Positions 30,833-42,901 are shown, numbered from the stretch's first letter. The stretch: 46,526 bases of DNA from Psilocybe azurescens (GCA_023853785.1 JAJIRX010000209.1:1-46526); one strand, 5' to 3'. Notes: generated from the sequence alone by a model not told the origin. Translations and numbers: made by a program.

Positions 30833-33800
30833 TCAGTCAAAGTCTTTAATGTCATCTGGCAACCCTTCCTCCTCCTCCTCCTCCTCTTCTTCTTCTTCTT
30901 CACCTTCGCCGTTGCTGTCATGGTCATGCTCATCGGCTTGGTCTTGAAGAGGCTTTTTCCAGAGATCTCAAAAATGTTTTGCAAGCAAATTCTAGATATC
31001 GGCCTGGGACAGGGCATAAGCAGATGCCCCTTCCAATAATGCTTTTGGCTCTGTGGCTGCTCTCGAGAATTGGCGATCACACCACCAGTTTGCTTTCCAA
31101 TCCAGAAAGGCAAGTGTTCTCTGCATCTCTTCCTTCACGAGCATAACCTCCTCCTTGGCCTGAATAGCCCTAGCACAGCTCTTCACCCATTCAACCCGTA
31201 GAATGTCATCTTGGTCATCCTCCGAACCTTGACCTGCAGGCGTTGTCCAGATCCAGGAAAGAGTTCTGCGTGTCTCTCCTGTACCATCCCTCCTCATCCT
31301 AACCTCATTGAAGAGCACAAACTCTCCCTCCTCCTATACACTATCCTCCAGGCCTTGACCATCTTCAAGCTTCCCACGCCTTCCAACTCTAGTACGCAGT
31401 CGATTTGGGTCTTGATACCCCCTGATGTCCCTATCTTCTAGCTTCTTGAATGTCGCCTCCCAATCCCCTGGCCCCACCAATGCTAGATACACAACACGCG
31501 CAGCACAATACTTCACTGAAGAGAGCCTTGCCTGTTCGTGAACACAATCGATAACGGATGTTGAGTGTGTGCCGTCCCGCTGGCCACGAATGTTCTTATT
31601 TTTGAATTGGATCATTCAAGTCTTGACCTTCAGGATTTGATGAACAGAATTAAGGGAGTCCACCATTTGGGCATGGCGTAGGCAAGTTTCAATATCATTC
31701 AAGCCGACAGTGGATATATGAGATCGGTGTGGTTCTGGAATGACCAAGGGCAGATAAAGTATTGCATCTTTGGCATTGGTTGACGCTGACAAGGAGGGGT
31801 AGTCGGTTTGATATTGTAGAAGACCCAGTATATAAATAGGGAGCAGTTGTTCCCAAGCACAAATTCTTGTTGAAAGAACGTTACGCTGCTTGGTCAAAGA
31901 CCCCACCTGCCGAATAGTCAAGTTTACACCAGTGCCCTTGGCAAGGCAATGTATGCGATGTCTTTGAAAAGAACAATGTAAGATTTTGAAGTTGAAAACT
32001 ATGAATGTACTCACTGAGCCTCCTCAAGCTCCAGCCCAAGCATGATAAATTTTGAAGCAGTTGTAGTGTGTGGAAAGGTATTCCCTTGAGCGATATACTC
32101 AGCTTCACGTTTGGCCAACTCCTTATGGACTTCTGCCTCTGTAAGACCTAAAAACAATGTTGCGTTAGCAATACTGGCAAGAAACAAAGCCACCGAGTCA
32201 ATGTACTATTATCCTTCATATAGTAAGGATTTCTTCTTCTTCGGAAAGCCATTGTTCTCCCGTGCCAGGCACATATCGTCCCATTTCTTCAAAAGATCAT
32301 CTTGCAGCAAATTTGATAGACCACAGTGGCCTTTGGTTTGAATATTGTGCTCTGTAACTGCCCTCTTGTATCTTTGCAGCAACAACTTTCCCATGGAGAC
32401 ATACTTCATCCAGTTCCAGAACCCAAAGTGGTTGTCAACTTGAAGGGTGTCTTGTCGCCAGCCTGGACCTTGAGTTTTTGTAGCGTTTGATAGCGTGTTG
32501 TGAGAGGACCAAACCCACTCGGGGCATTCGCAGTCGGAGAGTCCTACCCCAGGGATGAAATTCAGGAGTATACCTGATGGTCGGCTTGCATGTGCATTGG
32601 TTCGTGAAGTTTTGGGATCGCAGGAGTGAGGCTTGCATTTGGTCTGGGTTTGATGTGTTCAGGCCAGTCAGATTCAATCCTCTTGAACAGGTTAATGAAC
32701 CACTGGCAGGCAATGTCGTAGCTGATGAGGATCATGTGGACAGCGATTAGCTGGAGGATTGAGCCAAAGATGTAGTCCATATTTGAGTACCTTTGCAAAG
32801 ATTAACGATGATTTTGATATAATAATCTGATACTCACCACTCTCCTTTTTGAAGATTCCCTACCCCCACTGGAAAGATCATTTCCAACCAACCACATACC
32901 ACAGCTCCAACGCCCGTGTACTGTAAACCGACAGAGAATTTGTTGTTCGCCTTAGCAAGGGCTTGGAATCCAACACATGTGCTAATCTGAGGGTGTATTT
33001 GAGATGAGACATATTTAAAAAACAATAAGATGCTCACATCCTCGTCATTAGCTCGGCTCAGAACGTAGGCTTCATATGGTGCCCGAGGCACCATGTATGC
33101 CCATCCAGTACTGAGGCCTGGATCCTGCGAATAGTTTGAAACGAGCTGATTCTTGAGACGGAAATTCACATCCATACAAACTATCATCATATACAAGAAC
33201 CTTCAGAAAGTCAGATTGGAAGCCTTCAAAAACATACAAATCACTTACTTCACGCCATCCAGAGCATTCTCCCAATTATCAGGCAGATTTATGCCAGGAT
33301 GTGGACAGGATGGGCAGCGAACTGCCAATTCTCCTTCTGATGTACCAGCTGCTCCCCTGACATTGTGAGCTCGTCCTGCCCATTTCAACATCTGTAGATG
33401 GCGCCACTGTAGGATCATTCAAAACAGTGCTCGATACCGTGACTTTGAAGTATTGATGCCTAAACATGTTGTCGATTTCTCCAGGCAGCGATAGAAATCG
33501 TGAAGTTGAAGCCTTCGTAGTCAAGGCTAACTTGTGAAGATGGCGGAGGAGTTCGAAACTAGCACACGTCTTGACACAAAGTTGAGAGGCCGGGTACAGT
33601 CTTCGGCAGAGTAGTTGAAGATGGGGCACGATTGCGTGAGCACATCCGCAATAAAAAATATTGATCGAGTGTATCCCGTTTGTGTGTAGAATGACCATAT
33701 TCGCATGGCATGGTATCAGGTTGTCACAATATCCCCCAGAGTGATTCAGTTGCAGCTTCAGCCCTAATGTTCATAGAGACACATCCACAAAACACGAACT

Positions 33801-34637
33801 GGTCCATTGCTTGTTGAGATTGTGAAGATATTAGTTAAAAGTAAATGTAGTATTAGAAAGGTATGTACCTGGATTTTGTGAAATGGAAGAAGTCTGTGTC
33901 TTCTCAAACAGCAGTCTTGGCTTGTCAGATCTGGGTTGAAGCATTCTCTGCATCTGTACGCAGGCAGATTTGGAGGATTCACAGATCGTACCACACAATC
34001 CGGACATGTGCTTGCCTGACAAAAATCACCTCGGCCTGCCCAGCACAGTATTTCGTCAAGATATGTCTGTCGGTAGGTCGTCTTCCAGATGACATTTGGA
34101 CGTTTCTGAAATATAAAGTCAACAACACGATCAAACTGAGTTGATTTAAAATGTTACCAAGACCAAGCTTTGTGCTTTTTTATTCTTCTTCTCTGCCGGG
34201 CGTTGTGGCTGTAAATCCACCATCACATCTGCCACCACTGCCTCATTAAACCAGTCCCGTCGGGTTCCAACGCTGTAGGTGTCATCATTGGGAGGGGCCC
34301 ATGTCGTTACTTGCTCCCATGTCGCCCGCCACATGCTGAGGGGGGAGTTCTACTCAAATTGTTTGGGTCTTTCCCCCAATGGTTCGCTGGACGCCTTTGC
34401 TAGCATGGATAATGTCGAAGTCACCAAGGACAGGAATGGGGTCATGATAGAAGTCAGCCTCTCGAGCATTAATCTGCCGGCATTTTTGGAGAACATAGGT
34501 AGCTGAAAATTATGGAAGACAAGCTGGTAGTTGTTGATTTGAAATCCAATGATCATGTGAGTGTTTGTGTCGTGTTCAATCTCCTGCATTGACTTCATTT
34601 TATCCTCCCCATAAGTACATCTCCATGTCTCACCCAT
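30833..34637 (-). pseudogene. KDZ transposase with CxC2-type cysteine cluster, stop-ridden
   Basis: KDZ (Kyakuja-Dileera-Zisupton) proteins are DDE transposases. After an uncertain N-terminus (best frame from 34334, MWRATWEQVTTW), the minus strand gives TYRQTYLDEILCWAGRGDF, CPDCVVRSV, YRCRECFNP, CCLRRHRLLPFHKIQ (the CxC2 cluster), LHTNGIH, TCASFELLRHLHKLAL, LQMLKWAGRAH, LAVRCPSCPHPGINLPDNWE, CMDVNFRLKNQLVSN (Asp 33170-33172), DPGLSTGWAYMV, GLQYTGVGAVVCG, YSNMDYIFGS, ILISYDIACQWF (Asp 32715-32717), GLSDCECPEWVW (Glu 32527-32529), HFGFWNWMKYV, FIMLGLELEEAQ and a Glu-rich end before the stop at 30833. The presumed D-D-E residues are retained. Several introns are clear (for example GTGAGCATC...CCTCAG at 32988-33038). 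Six in-frame stops and at least two one-base frameshifts (near 33520 and 32560) kill the gene. Confidence 0.92.
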
Positions 34638-34859
34638 CTTGAAGGTACGTTGTTATAATCCAATCTTTTTATTCTTTCTGTCCGCAACCAGTGGCCAGGA
34701 ATATTTGGGCACGGAAATACACTGTGCCACTGGTCTGCGCTGTTGTTTCTCTGCTCCCACCAATCTGTTTGAGCTACTAACTGTACATCTTTTTAGATTC
34801 ATGTATCCAGATGTCATTATTACATGTCGTGTTGGTTGTAAAGGAAAGACAGCGGCAGA

Positions 34860-35300
34860 AGAGACTGCGGGGCGTCAGCCTGAACACCCCCAACCTGCCC
34901 CTGCTCCTCCTCGTACCTCTTCAACTGACAATGACAACAATGACAACACACTGTGACCAGCAGGCCCAGATGGAATGACTTTAGTGGAACAACTCTGACA
35001 TGGCAGGCAGCGCAAAGAGTGCTGAATACCCAGCCGACAACTGGTAAATCCGTGCCAACGTGCGTGCATGCGAAATGACTCCCCCTGGTGGCCGTAAGAC
35101 TTTTCTTCTCTTGCCATCTGTGTCTGCTGTGAGTCCCCAGGTGTGCTGATTCCCATGTTTGGCTCTGCCATGAGCGCCCACCCCAACCTGCCCCTGCTCC
35201 TCCTCGCACCTCCTCAACTGACGACGACGACGACAATGACACAGTGTGACCAGCAGGCCCGGAGTGGAACAAATGATGCTTGGATGACTGCTGGTGGTCT
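34860..35300. repeat. GC-rich duplicated segment, related to 37640-37800
   Basis: About 95 bp (CCCCAACCTGCCCCTGCTCC...GTGACCAGCAGGCCC) occurs at 34886 and again at 35172. Part of the second copy with its upstream flank (CTCTTGCCATCTGTGTCTGC, CCATGAGCGCCCACC) recurs at 37668-37790 in direct orientation, on the other side of the 35.4-37.5 kb element. Open frames across it look compositional. Confidence 0.7.
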
Positions 35301-35368
35301 GTGTGCTGTCTTTCCTTCTCCTCAGCTCTTCCTTCTCCTCAGCTCGCCTTCGGCTGAGTGATACTTTG

Positions 35369-37516
35369 CACATAGGGCAGCTACATTGTAGCAAGTGACT
35401 AGTGCCATAGAATGTACACAATGTATACGTGTGACTCAGTGCTATAGAATTCTATAGAACACACCTATAAGAAGTACGACGATATAACATACAATGTAGT
35501 GACTCACTCGGTGCCATAGAATTCTATGCATGAGGCTAATTTAACCTGATATCGGCTGCGGTCACCAATACTGTGAATTCAGCCCCGAATATATCGGCTG
35601 CGGCCACCAACAACATGGACGTGGCCCCAGACCCTTTGGTGATATGTCGTACAGAACTATTTTGTATTAAATTATGATAGTGGATAAAGTTGGCAAATAC
35701 AGTACCTGAATATGATAACGCTAATGGTGCGGGTAATTCACCGGCTTGGTCCTGAGAGTTCTCAGTCCAAAGTGGATGAATTTGATTGTCGATGAAAGTT
35801 GTATTTCACAAGTAACACCAATTTTGAAATGAATTTAATGTAAATATATGAAAAAATTAGAATTTATTCAACTACATTTGAACAGTCGGCCAAACCATCA
35901 GCCGATAGTGCTGTTAAGTCGTTTTCAAAATTTGCAACGGCATTGAGAGCTTGGGTATTGATATCTTTTAATAAATTTCGTGACTGATCATTTGCTTTAA
36001 GCTTCTCCCACTGAGTTATGTATAGCCGATGGCAGGCATCCTTGTAAGATATGCCAAGTGTTTCATGTAGATAATTGATTTTGGAATGGATTTGAAGTAG
36101 TTCTCGGTAGGTCAAATGCTAACAAAAACATATAAATTTGCCTAGAAACTATATAAACTAATGCTTACCAGATCGGCTGGGATCTGGACACTGTCACCGA
36201 GAATGATAAATTCCAAACCTGCACTATTGCCTGACTGAAGAATCAGTAAGTAAAAGACTTTAATGATCTAAAAACGGTGAAAGGAGCAGTGGGAGGTCTG
36301 AAAAGCCACATCATTAGTGGAAGAGCGCAGCCGACTCGACTGAGTCATAAGCTACATCGCCCCCCAACATGTGTGACCAAAGTCAAGTAATGATGGCTCC
36401 GATGAACGGTGGCCGAATAGTTGACTACGGCTGACCTCGGCCCTGATAGACATGGCCAACAGCCAAACTCGGGCCAATCTCAGCTACAAGACAACACTGA
36501 TGTGGCCGATCTTTGGATTTGAATATAATCTGGTTCAGGTGATATGTGCGACTGAATCGCAATAAAGGTGGCCACAAATGAGTGGTTAGTACAACCTGAA
36601 TTTAGGAAAGGTAGCCATAATATATGTTACTGACATAACATCAGAACAATGGCGGCCCCAAAATGTTTGGCCACCCAGCTCAAGTTCATTTGGCAATTCG
36701 CAAAATGAAACAATAGCACTTACTCCACCGTGTTGCTTGTCTAGTTGTAACTGTGCCCTGCGGTTCGTAATTTCAAATTCTTTCTGTGTAATTGGTACCA
36801 GGAAATCAGGTACATATATTTCCTGGCCATTGGGCCCTATTATCTGTCTGAAACTGTCTGGAATGCTAATTGAATGCGGTGTCTGAGTGGAATCAGCATC
36901 GGTGGGTGGTAGAGAGTCCATGTGTGGCGATTGACTTTGCGGCCAGGGCCGAGGAACGGGTCTTGGGATGGTATAGATTTTGGGATCAGATGATAGTGGC
37001 CCTACAATAGTGGACATGCCAGATGTGTCCTGTTGTTGATCATTCATGTTTTGCTGATGCAGTAGGTAATGTCAATACAATATATTTCAAAAGATTGAAA
37101 TAGATAAGGTTGCAATCAAACTTAATCTTGATTTGTGACTGTTTACATCACATGATTGTTGATTTCGCCAGCACCGCAAAATTGGGAATCTTTTACAATC
37201 ATCTACAACTTCATCTGCCGAAGTCGCCCCCCGAACAGCAATATCCACAAGAACATATTCTCATCAAAACTTAAATACTATGTCTATCTCAATGATTATA
37301 CCTTCCGCAGCCGATCTTTTGGCAACACTTCGTAATGTCGATAACCATATCTCATACATAGAATTCTATGGCACCAAGTGGGTCGCTACATTGTATGTTA
37401 TATCATCCTACTTCCTATAGGTGTGTTCTATAGAATTCTATAGCACTGAGTCACACGCATACATTGTGTAAGTTCTATGGCACGAGTCACTCACTACAAT
37501 GTAGCTGCCCTATGTG
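35369..37516. mobile_element. 2.1-kb element with ~165-bp terminal inverted repeats
   Basis: 35369-35533 and 37351-37516 are inverted copies, beginning CACATAGGGCAGCTACATTG. Each arm contains the perfect 16-bp palindrome CTATAGAATTCTATAG (35442-35457 and 37428-37443). The interior encodes one intact three-exon minus-strand gene. Target-site duplication was not identified, and flanking direct repeats on both sides suggest it sits in a duplicated sequence. Confidence 0.85.
35864..37047 (-). CDS. intact small gene inside the TIR element, unknown function
   Basis: Three exons can be joined without a stop: 36724-37047, 36169-36234 and 35864-36118 (minus), 108+22+84 codons, both introns in phase 0 with GT...AG ends. 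The protein of 214 aa starts MNDQQQDTSG with a Pro/Ser-rich N-terminus, then IPDSFRQIIGPNGQEIYVPD and FLVPITQKEFEITNRRAQLQ (probably helical), SGNSAGLEFIILGDSVQIPA, TYRELLQIHSKINYLHETLG, ISYKDACHRLYITQWEKLKA and an acidic end. No transmembrane segment, cysteine cluster or transposase motif is visible. Intron 1 (489 nt) is unusually long and might hide a further exon. I recall similar proteins as repetitive hypothetical genes of Agaricomycetes but no function. It is the only gene here with an apparently unbroken frame. Confidence 0.7.
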
Positions 37517-37799
37517 TATATCGTATCCTGACCCAGCTGACATGCCCTGCAGTCCTTCGCCTCCGCCCTCTCCTTTAAGGTCCAACTCCAGAGATGATGC
37601 TTGTGGTGGTTGCAATGCTTGTCTTAGGCTGGACAGCGTCGATGTTCGTGGTAGTTTCTAGGCTCACCTTCTCTCGCCATCCGTGTCTGCTGCAAGTCCC
37701 CAATGCATGCTGATTCCCCTTTCCGGCTCTTCCATGAATGCCCACCCAACTTGCCCTCCTCCTCCCACCTCCTCATCCAACGATCCAAACAATTGGATT

Positions 37800-39300
37800 A
37801 TCGCAGTCCTTGGGCCTTTCTATTTGCTGCAGAAGTCCCCACATGCCACGTCCAGTGAGAAGGAGTTGCCGGCTCAATGTATCTTGGACAAGCCCTCAAA
37901 AACTGTGCCCCACATCGAAGGGCTCGACAGATCGCCTCTGACCATGTGGTGTGCACCAAAACGCGACAGATGGAGAAGAACTCGTCGACACCACACCGCC
38001 ATGCACGTGATAACTCCTGCAAGAAATACGCCCATGTCAACTTGTGCGGGCAACTCCTGGCGGGGTCTTAGACCTATCCCACGATTTGTCCATATCTGCT
38101 TCAACTCCAGGGCATGAAAGAAGTCGCCCAAGCCAAGTGATGGGGTTGAAGTAGACGAAAGGTTTTATCAGCGTGTAGATTGTACGCTTCTCAACCACTC
38201 AAGGACATAGGAGCTGTTCATTGCACCGTCTGCCCATATGATGCGCTTTGCAGCGGGAAGAGTATATAGCAATGGGAGACCCATCTTTGTACTTCGTGGT
38301 GTACGTGGCTTGACATTTGTCATTGGGGCAGACCGCATAAATGATGGTGTCAGCCTCCAGATCGAGCGAGTTCTTAAATGACCGACAATCAGATGGAAAG
38401 TCAGATAGCACCTTTTGGTTGCATGCAGACAAATCGGCGTTGGTTCGCATGAATGATAGTTGTACTGGTATTGCAGCATTTCCATCAGGGCAGATGTGCC
38501 ACTTCGACTGATGCTAAAAAGTGTTTGGAATACAATGGCAATGAAAATAGATAACTGGAGGATGGGATTGATGCAAGCAAGCAGCAGATTGAAGAAGCTG
38601 TCTATATGTTCGATATTAAATTCAGAATATCATGTATGTGATTGTGATCCATCTTACCAGTAGAAAATTTGATACCAGGAGTTTCTGCCTCCTGCCGTGA
38701 ATTCAATGTTTTCCTGTTCCTGACCCAGGATAGCTTTGCCTCCTCCAACCTTTCCGCAATATCGCCCACTTTGTCTGAGACTTGATGTTTCATGGCAGTG
38801 GCAGGCACCGCCGTGTACACAACTTTGCTGAGATTGGTCTGGATGCAGACACACTCGGCATGGTGGTGCCTCAGTGGAAATGCATTTGTAAGTGGAATTT
38901 TGCGTAGTTTCTTGAGTTTGACAGCTACGTTGGCAGCAAGAATATCCACAGCGGATTTGACCTCAGCAAGATGAGAAAGGAGGTTGTGAATAATTTGTTG
39001 ACAGGAAGAATGTGGCTTGGAAGCCGACGACACCGCAGGGAATTTTTGTCATTGTCACCTGGTTGCAACCAGAGTCATTCACCTGGAGCCGACGATGGAG
39101 TGGGGATGGAATCGGAGACAGCCAGGGAGGCTAAATGTTGCCCAACTTTCTCGATTTCATCGTCAAGAACTTGCTTCAATCTTCAGCAAGTTTGTTGGCA
39201 AAACATCCAATCCTTGCGGAGATGGTTGTTGTAGGTGCAAATGTCCAGCTCTACTCCACCTTCAACAAGCCCGCATTGGCTAGTGGAGCATGTGCACATT
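37800..39300 (-). pseudogene. Tnp2-like (CACTA-type) transposase, N-terminal fragment
   Basis: Minus-strand blocks: EVKSAVDILAANVAVKLKKL, PLRHHHAECVCIQTNLS, LEEAKLSWVRNRKTLNSRQE and KFSTG, a GT...AG intron (38602-38660 region), then DSFFNLLLACINPILQLSIF, SISRSGTSALMEMLQYQ, a shift to SACNQKVLSDFPSDC, IIYAVCPNDKCQATYTTKYK (Cys-x4-Cys), SRCKAHHMGRRCNEQLLCP, IKPFVYFNP and MDKSWDRSKTPPGVA. The layout (helical start, INPILQL..F..LF.ISR block, PN.KC..TY..G cysteine region, then loss) matches the N-terminal part of Tnp2-type transposases of basidiomycetes. Frame changes occur near 38450 and 38120, a TGA follows LLCP, and the catalytic region is absent. It ends beside the duplicated GC-rich segment. 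Confidence 0.68.
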
Positions 39301-39419
39301 CGAGTGAGCATTTCCTATAGTTATATCGGCAGTCAGAAAACATCTAACCGTCTGTGAGTGATCGAGTGACTGACAAGAAACCGAGTCAGCTAGAAAGCGC
39401 GTTTATGGAACAAGAACAT

Positions 39420-39437
39420 GTTCTGGGCACCCAGAAC
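39420..39437. repeat. palindrome GTTCTGGG-CA-CCCAGAAC
   Basis: An 18-bp near-palindrome; the same word in opposite orientation is at 41638-41655, so the pair brackets the WD40 remnant. Related words (CTGGACACCCAGG near 39590; CTGGGACACCCAGAAC near 46228) also occur. Flanks do not match, so this is a dispersed motif rather than proven element ends. Confidence 0.8.
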
Positions 39438-39536
39438 GCAGGGTACAGCGAGAAAGACGGGAAGTATGTTTGAGTTCTGTGGTCTCTTAAAGTAAGCACT
39501 CGCGTTGACTTAGGGAGAACAATAACACACTTACCA

Positions 39537-41300
39537 TGGTGACCTTGTCGCACTCATTCACTCAACAAGTAGGCACAAAAAGAAAACCTGGACACCCAGG
39601 TTTCCATTAGAGCATTGCAAAGGCAACGCAGAGGGCCTGTGAACTGCTTATCATTCAGTCATGATGGAGCGCTGCTAGCCAGCAGTGGTAAGATGCCCTC
39701 GTGTTGTATTGTGTTACTGCATACAGGCTAATGCAAAATTTATAGGTGATGATGAAACAGTTCGTATTTGGGATGTTTCGACTAGAAAATGCAAAGAAGT
39801 CCTTGAGGACCCTGGTCGATGGGGCCAGATTACCTGTTTGGTCTGGCTAGGGGGTAAAGTCAAGGAAGATTTGCAACACCTAGCTTTTGGAACTGGGCGT
39901 GGTTTTCTTATCATCTTCTGCCAGAACTGTACAAATATAAGCATTTAGCCTCTACACTTGGGAAAATATACTAACTCCAAACAAAGACTGCGATGGTTGA
40001 GATTGCCACTACATGGGTATTTGCTCCTAGTAATCCTGTTGAAGCAGTAGACTATGATATTCAAACATCATGTTTGGCTATCAGTAGTCACCATGGCAAT
40101 GTTACCTTGTACAAAGTCGGAAGAAACGGTGAGATCTTTTTCTGTAGACAATGTGGCAGTGACTTATGATGACATAGGGACAATGTTACAGCTGTGGGCC
40201 TCCAATGTGGAGAGCAATGTAAATACTTACATAGCTAGCTCTGTCCGTTTTTATGACTCAGGCTGTAAGCTTTTAATTTTGTCCTGGAAACTGGGGAAAT
40301 GTAAGACGATACTTTAATTAATAAGATATTTGTATTTATTATTCTTTCAACTTTGGCAGGATTTGTCGAAATGTTGAATCTGGGAGGGAGAACTGGCGGA
40401 AGGTCTTGAAGTCTGGAGTGTGAGTATGATTGTTTGATATCATATGTCAAAACTGACCTTGTATGAAGTGGCCATGCTGGCATTAGCCTAGATAGGCAAT
40501 TACTTCTTATAGAGAACCTTGCAAAAGGGTTTGATCTATACCATTTACCACACTCATTGCCTTCACATAGCTTTCCCATTTTCACAAAGAAACAATGCAT
40601 CAAAGATGGTGTTTTGCTGAAGGATCGTCAGTTGTGGTCTGTGGAAGTGATCACAGCAAAATATACACATTTTCTCTGTCCTCTCCTGAACCGAAACAGA
40701 TATTAAAGCAAGCTGGTAAAAATACAGAAATACAGACCATATGCGTAAGTGCAAATGTTTTATCCAAAGCCTGGTATTGACCTGTATTAGACAACATCCA
40801 CCAAAGACTGTCATCTCATAGCCAGTGGTGCTTCCTTTGAATGCTCTGATATTGTGATATGGGAAAACCAGTAAGCTCACTTCTTACTGTCAAGAACTAT
40901 GCTTATGTTCAACAGTCCATGTGTTCCAGAAAACAAGCGCAGAATAATGTATACCATCAAGCAATCATTATGGTCCTGAATTTCCTTGCCACCTTTATCA
41001 TTGCATATTGGTCTTCAGGAATCTGGTTACCATATTCACTAAAGGTTTGTATGCACAAAATTACTCTGTTATTCTTGCTAATTTATGGGATAAGATGGCA
41101 CAAAGTGCCTTAAGCACTATGAATGCCACAATGAATCGGGTTTTGAACCACAAGTTCATACCAGTGATGCCAGATATTCAACCTGGGATCTAAATGATAT
41201 ACGAGTTCATGTTGGTATGATTGTCCAGGATGATGATGATGATGAGTTGTGGAATGATCAAGCAGAGTGGAATCATTGGAATAGTTTGGATACACTTTGA
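39537..41300 (+). pseudogene. WD40-repeat protein, decayed
   Basis: WD40 proteins form beta-propeller scaffolds. The plus strand reads RALQRQRRGPVNCLSFSHDG, ALLASSG, an intron (39688-39745), GDDETVRIWDVSTRKCKEVL, RWGQITCLVWLGG and HLAFGTGRGFLIIF. It continues in shifting frames with VFAPSNPVEAVDYDIQTSCL, AISSHHGNVTLYKVGRNGEI, then FAEGSSVVVCGSDHSKIYTF and CHLIASGASFECSDIVIWEN, which are blades of one propeller in the usual order, and a hydrophobic segment near 41000. Frameshifts lie near 39940, 40170 and 40790, and several exons are unreadable. An ATG at 39537 precedes the first block but the join to it is unclear. Confidence 0.8.
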
Positions 41301-41342
41301 ATAGCTTGGATACACTTTGAATAGTTTGGATACACTTTGAAT
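41279..41342 (+). repeat. three copies of a 20-bp unit
   Basis: GAATAGTTTGGATACACTTT repeats three times with one substitution, just after the WD40 remnant. Confidence 0.9.
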
Positions 41343-41487
41343 ATCAATTATTTGAATTAAATGTAAATAATTTTTTCAAGGTTGCTAATTTAAATACTAT
41401 CTGACTCCATCTGATTCTATAATGCCCTCTGGTACTGAACTGTACTCCTTATTTCTCTTTGTTGTCATAAAGGAGGATGCATATTAA

Positions 41488-41545
41488 GAGATTCCGTGAG
41501 TGCATGTGCTTGCATGACAACACTTTGATCAAGTGACCTAACTTG
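41488..41545 (+). repeat. dispersed repeat shared with the window's right end
   Basis: Contains GATTCCGTGAGTG, TGTGCTTG and TGACAACACTTTGATCAAGT, all found again in the same orientation at 46464-46526. Confidence 0.7.
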
Positions 41546-41565
41546 GTCAACATTGTCTAATCAAC

Positions 41566-41629
41566 CTGCTCTAACCTGCTCTAACTTGCTCTAACCTGCT
41601 CTAACCCACTCTCTCTAACCTGCTCTCAC
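41566..41629 (+). repeat. decameric array CTGCTCTAAC
   Basis: Four to five near-perfect copies of CTGCTCTAAC followed by degenerate ones; immediately precedes the GTTCTGGGTGCCCAGAAC palindrome. Confidence 0.85.
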
Positions 41630-41862
41630 TCAATGTTGTTCTGGGTGCCCAGAACAGTATTGTAATATGTGTTCTTATTTGAATTATCATCTCTTTGCAT
41701 TGAAACTTGGTGATTGCATTGATATAACTTAAAGAAAGCTACTATGTGACTGCCAGGGCCTTTCAGAACATCCTACTGGTCACCATCTGCAAAAATGGAA
41801 CATTGTCGGTGCATCTCCAATCGAATATTGCTCAACTTCTGTAAGAAACCTGGACCATAGGC

Positions 41863-42485
41863 ATGGTAAGTCTTCAAAAATGTAGTATTATGCTGGTACT
41901 TACTTTTAACCACATATGCAACTCGTTTCGTATCCTTACCTCCCTCATATCAACAGGATATAGAGGATTACACTCTTCCGACGCGCAGGACATAGAGATC
42001 TCCTCTCCACTGCACCCCCAACTTTCTGAGTGCTTTGTTCTTCTTCAGTCCAATCAACTGCTTTTTGCACGATATCTGAAAGGAATGGGATTGGCTACCT
42101 TCCAAGAGAGTATCAGTGAAGTTGTAGGTCTTGGCATTTGCAACTTGATCTTTGAAAATCTGATGTGTTTGTCAAAGCAATGTAGCCCTATTATCATCCT
42201 GAGCAATAAAGGGAGAGAAAAATGGCTTTGCAATGTCATGACAGAAAAGACGACCGGTATAGGCATAATGTTTTGCCTAATAACTGTAAGTAGTATGACA
42301 GTATGATACTCCATCATTGTACTCACTTTCAGAGACTGGTGAATAGGCTTCTTATGTGGCATGGCAGATTACTATTGGAGGGATTAGTGTTAAGAGTTGT
42401 TAGAGCTTTGAGTTTTCGATCTCTTAAAAGTGGTAGTGGTCAGTATTCAAGTGAAATAAATTTATTGCAAGCCACTCAACAATAA
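41863..42485 (+). CDS. unrecognised coding-like frames
   Basis: The plus strand contains SPLHPQLSECFVLLQSNQLL, FARYLKGMGLATFQESISEV and CNLIFENLMCLSKQ in one frame (147 codons from 41863), then a GT site near 42288 and a short frame to 42485. Sequence composition is protein-like, but the family is unknown to me. It lies between two decayed plus-strand genes and may be an exon of either. Confidence 0.3.
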
Positions 42486-42901
42486 AGTTGCCATAGTAGA
42501 GGCCTACAGCAGAGGCCCCTGTTTGAATAAGAATTAGAGAATACTACTGGTGAATAGAGTTGATTAGCTATTGTAAATGTGCAATTGAATCCAGTTCATA
42601 TCGATGACAAGTTTACTCCAATAGTTTCAATGTGTCTAAGCATCTAAGCCATATCAGACTTAACAATTAGCAAAACTCCAAACATTGAGCACAGAGGATA
42701 GATACTACTGGAACTTAGCTATTGTAGATGTGCATTTTCGAGGTTCATGTATTGGACTGTTTACGAGCTGCTCAACAATACAGTTGCCATAGTACTTGAG
42801 CTAGTAGGGTCAGATAATTCAGTGAATGGAGCAAAGTGGAGTTCAGTAATCGTACCTGTGCATTTTGAAGTGGACTAAATCACTGATAAGTAAATATCTG
42901 G
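42486..42901. other. intergenic with a diverged duplication
   Basis: CACTCAACAATAAAGTTGCC (near 42474) and GCTCAACAATACAGTTGCC (near 42769), with neighbouring TAGCTATTGTA(A/G)ATGTGCA words, indicate a diverged ~290-bp direct duplication. Confidence 0.5.

Noticed and set aside
34820..35421. Overlapping minus-strand ORFs of 100-150 codons and plus ORFs
   Set aside because: Frames stay open because of duplicated GC-rich segments; no motif and no codon pattern consistent between the copies.
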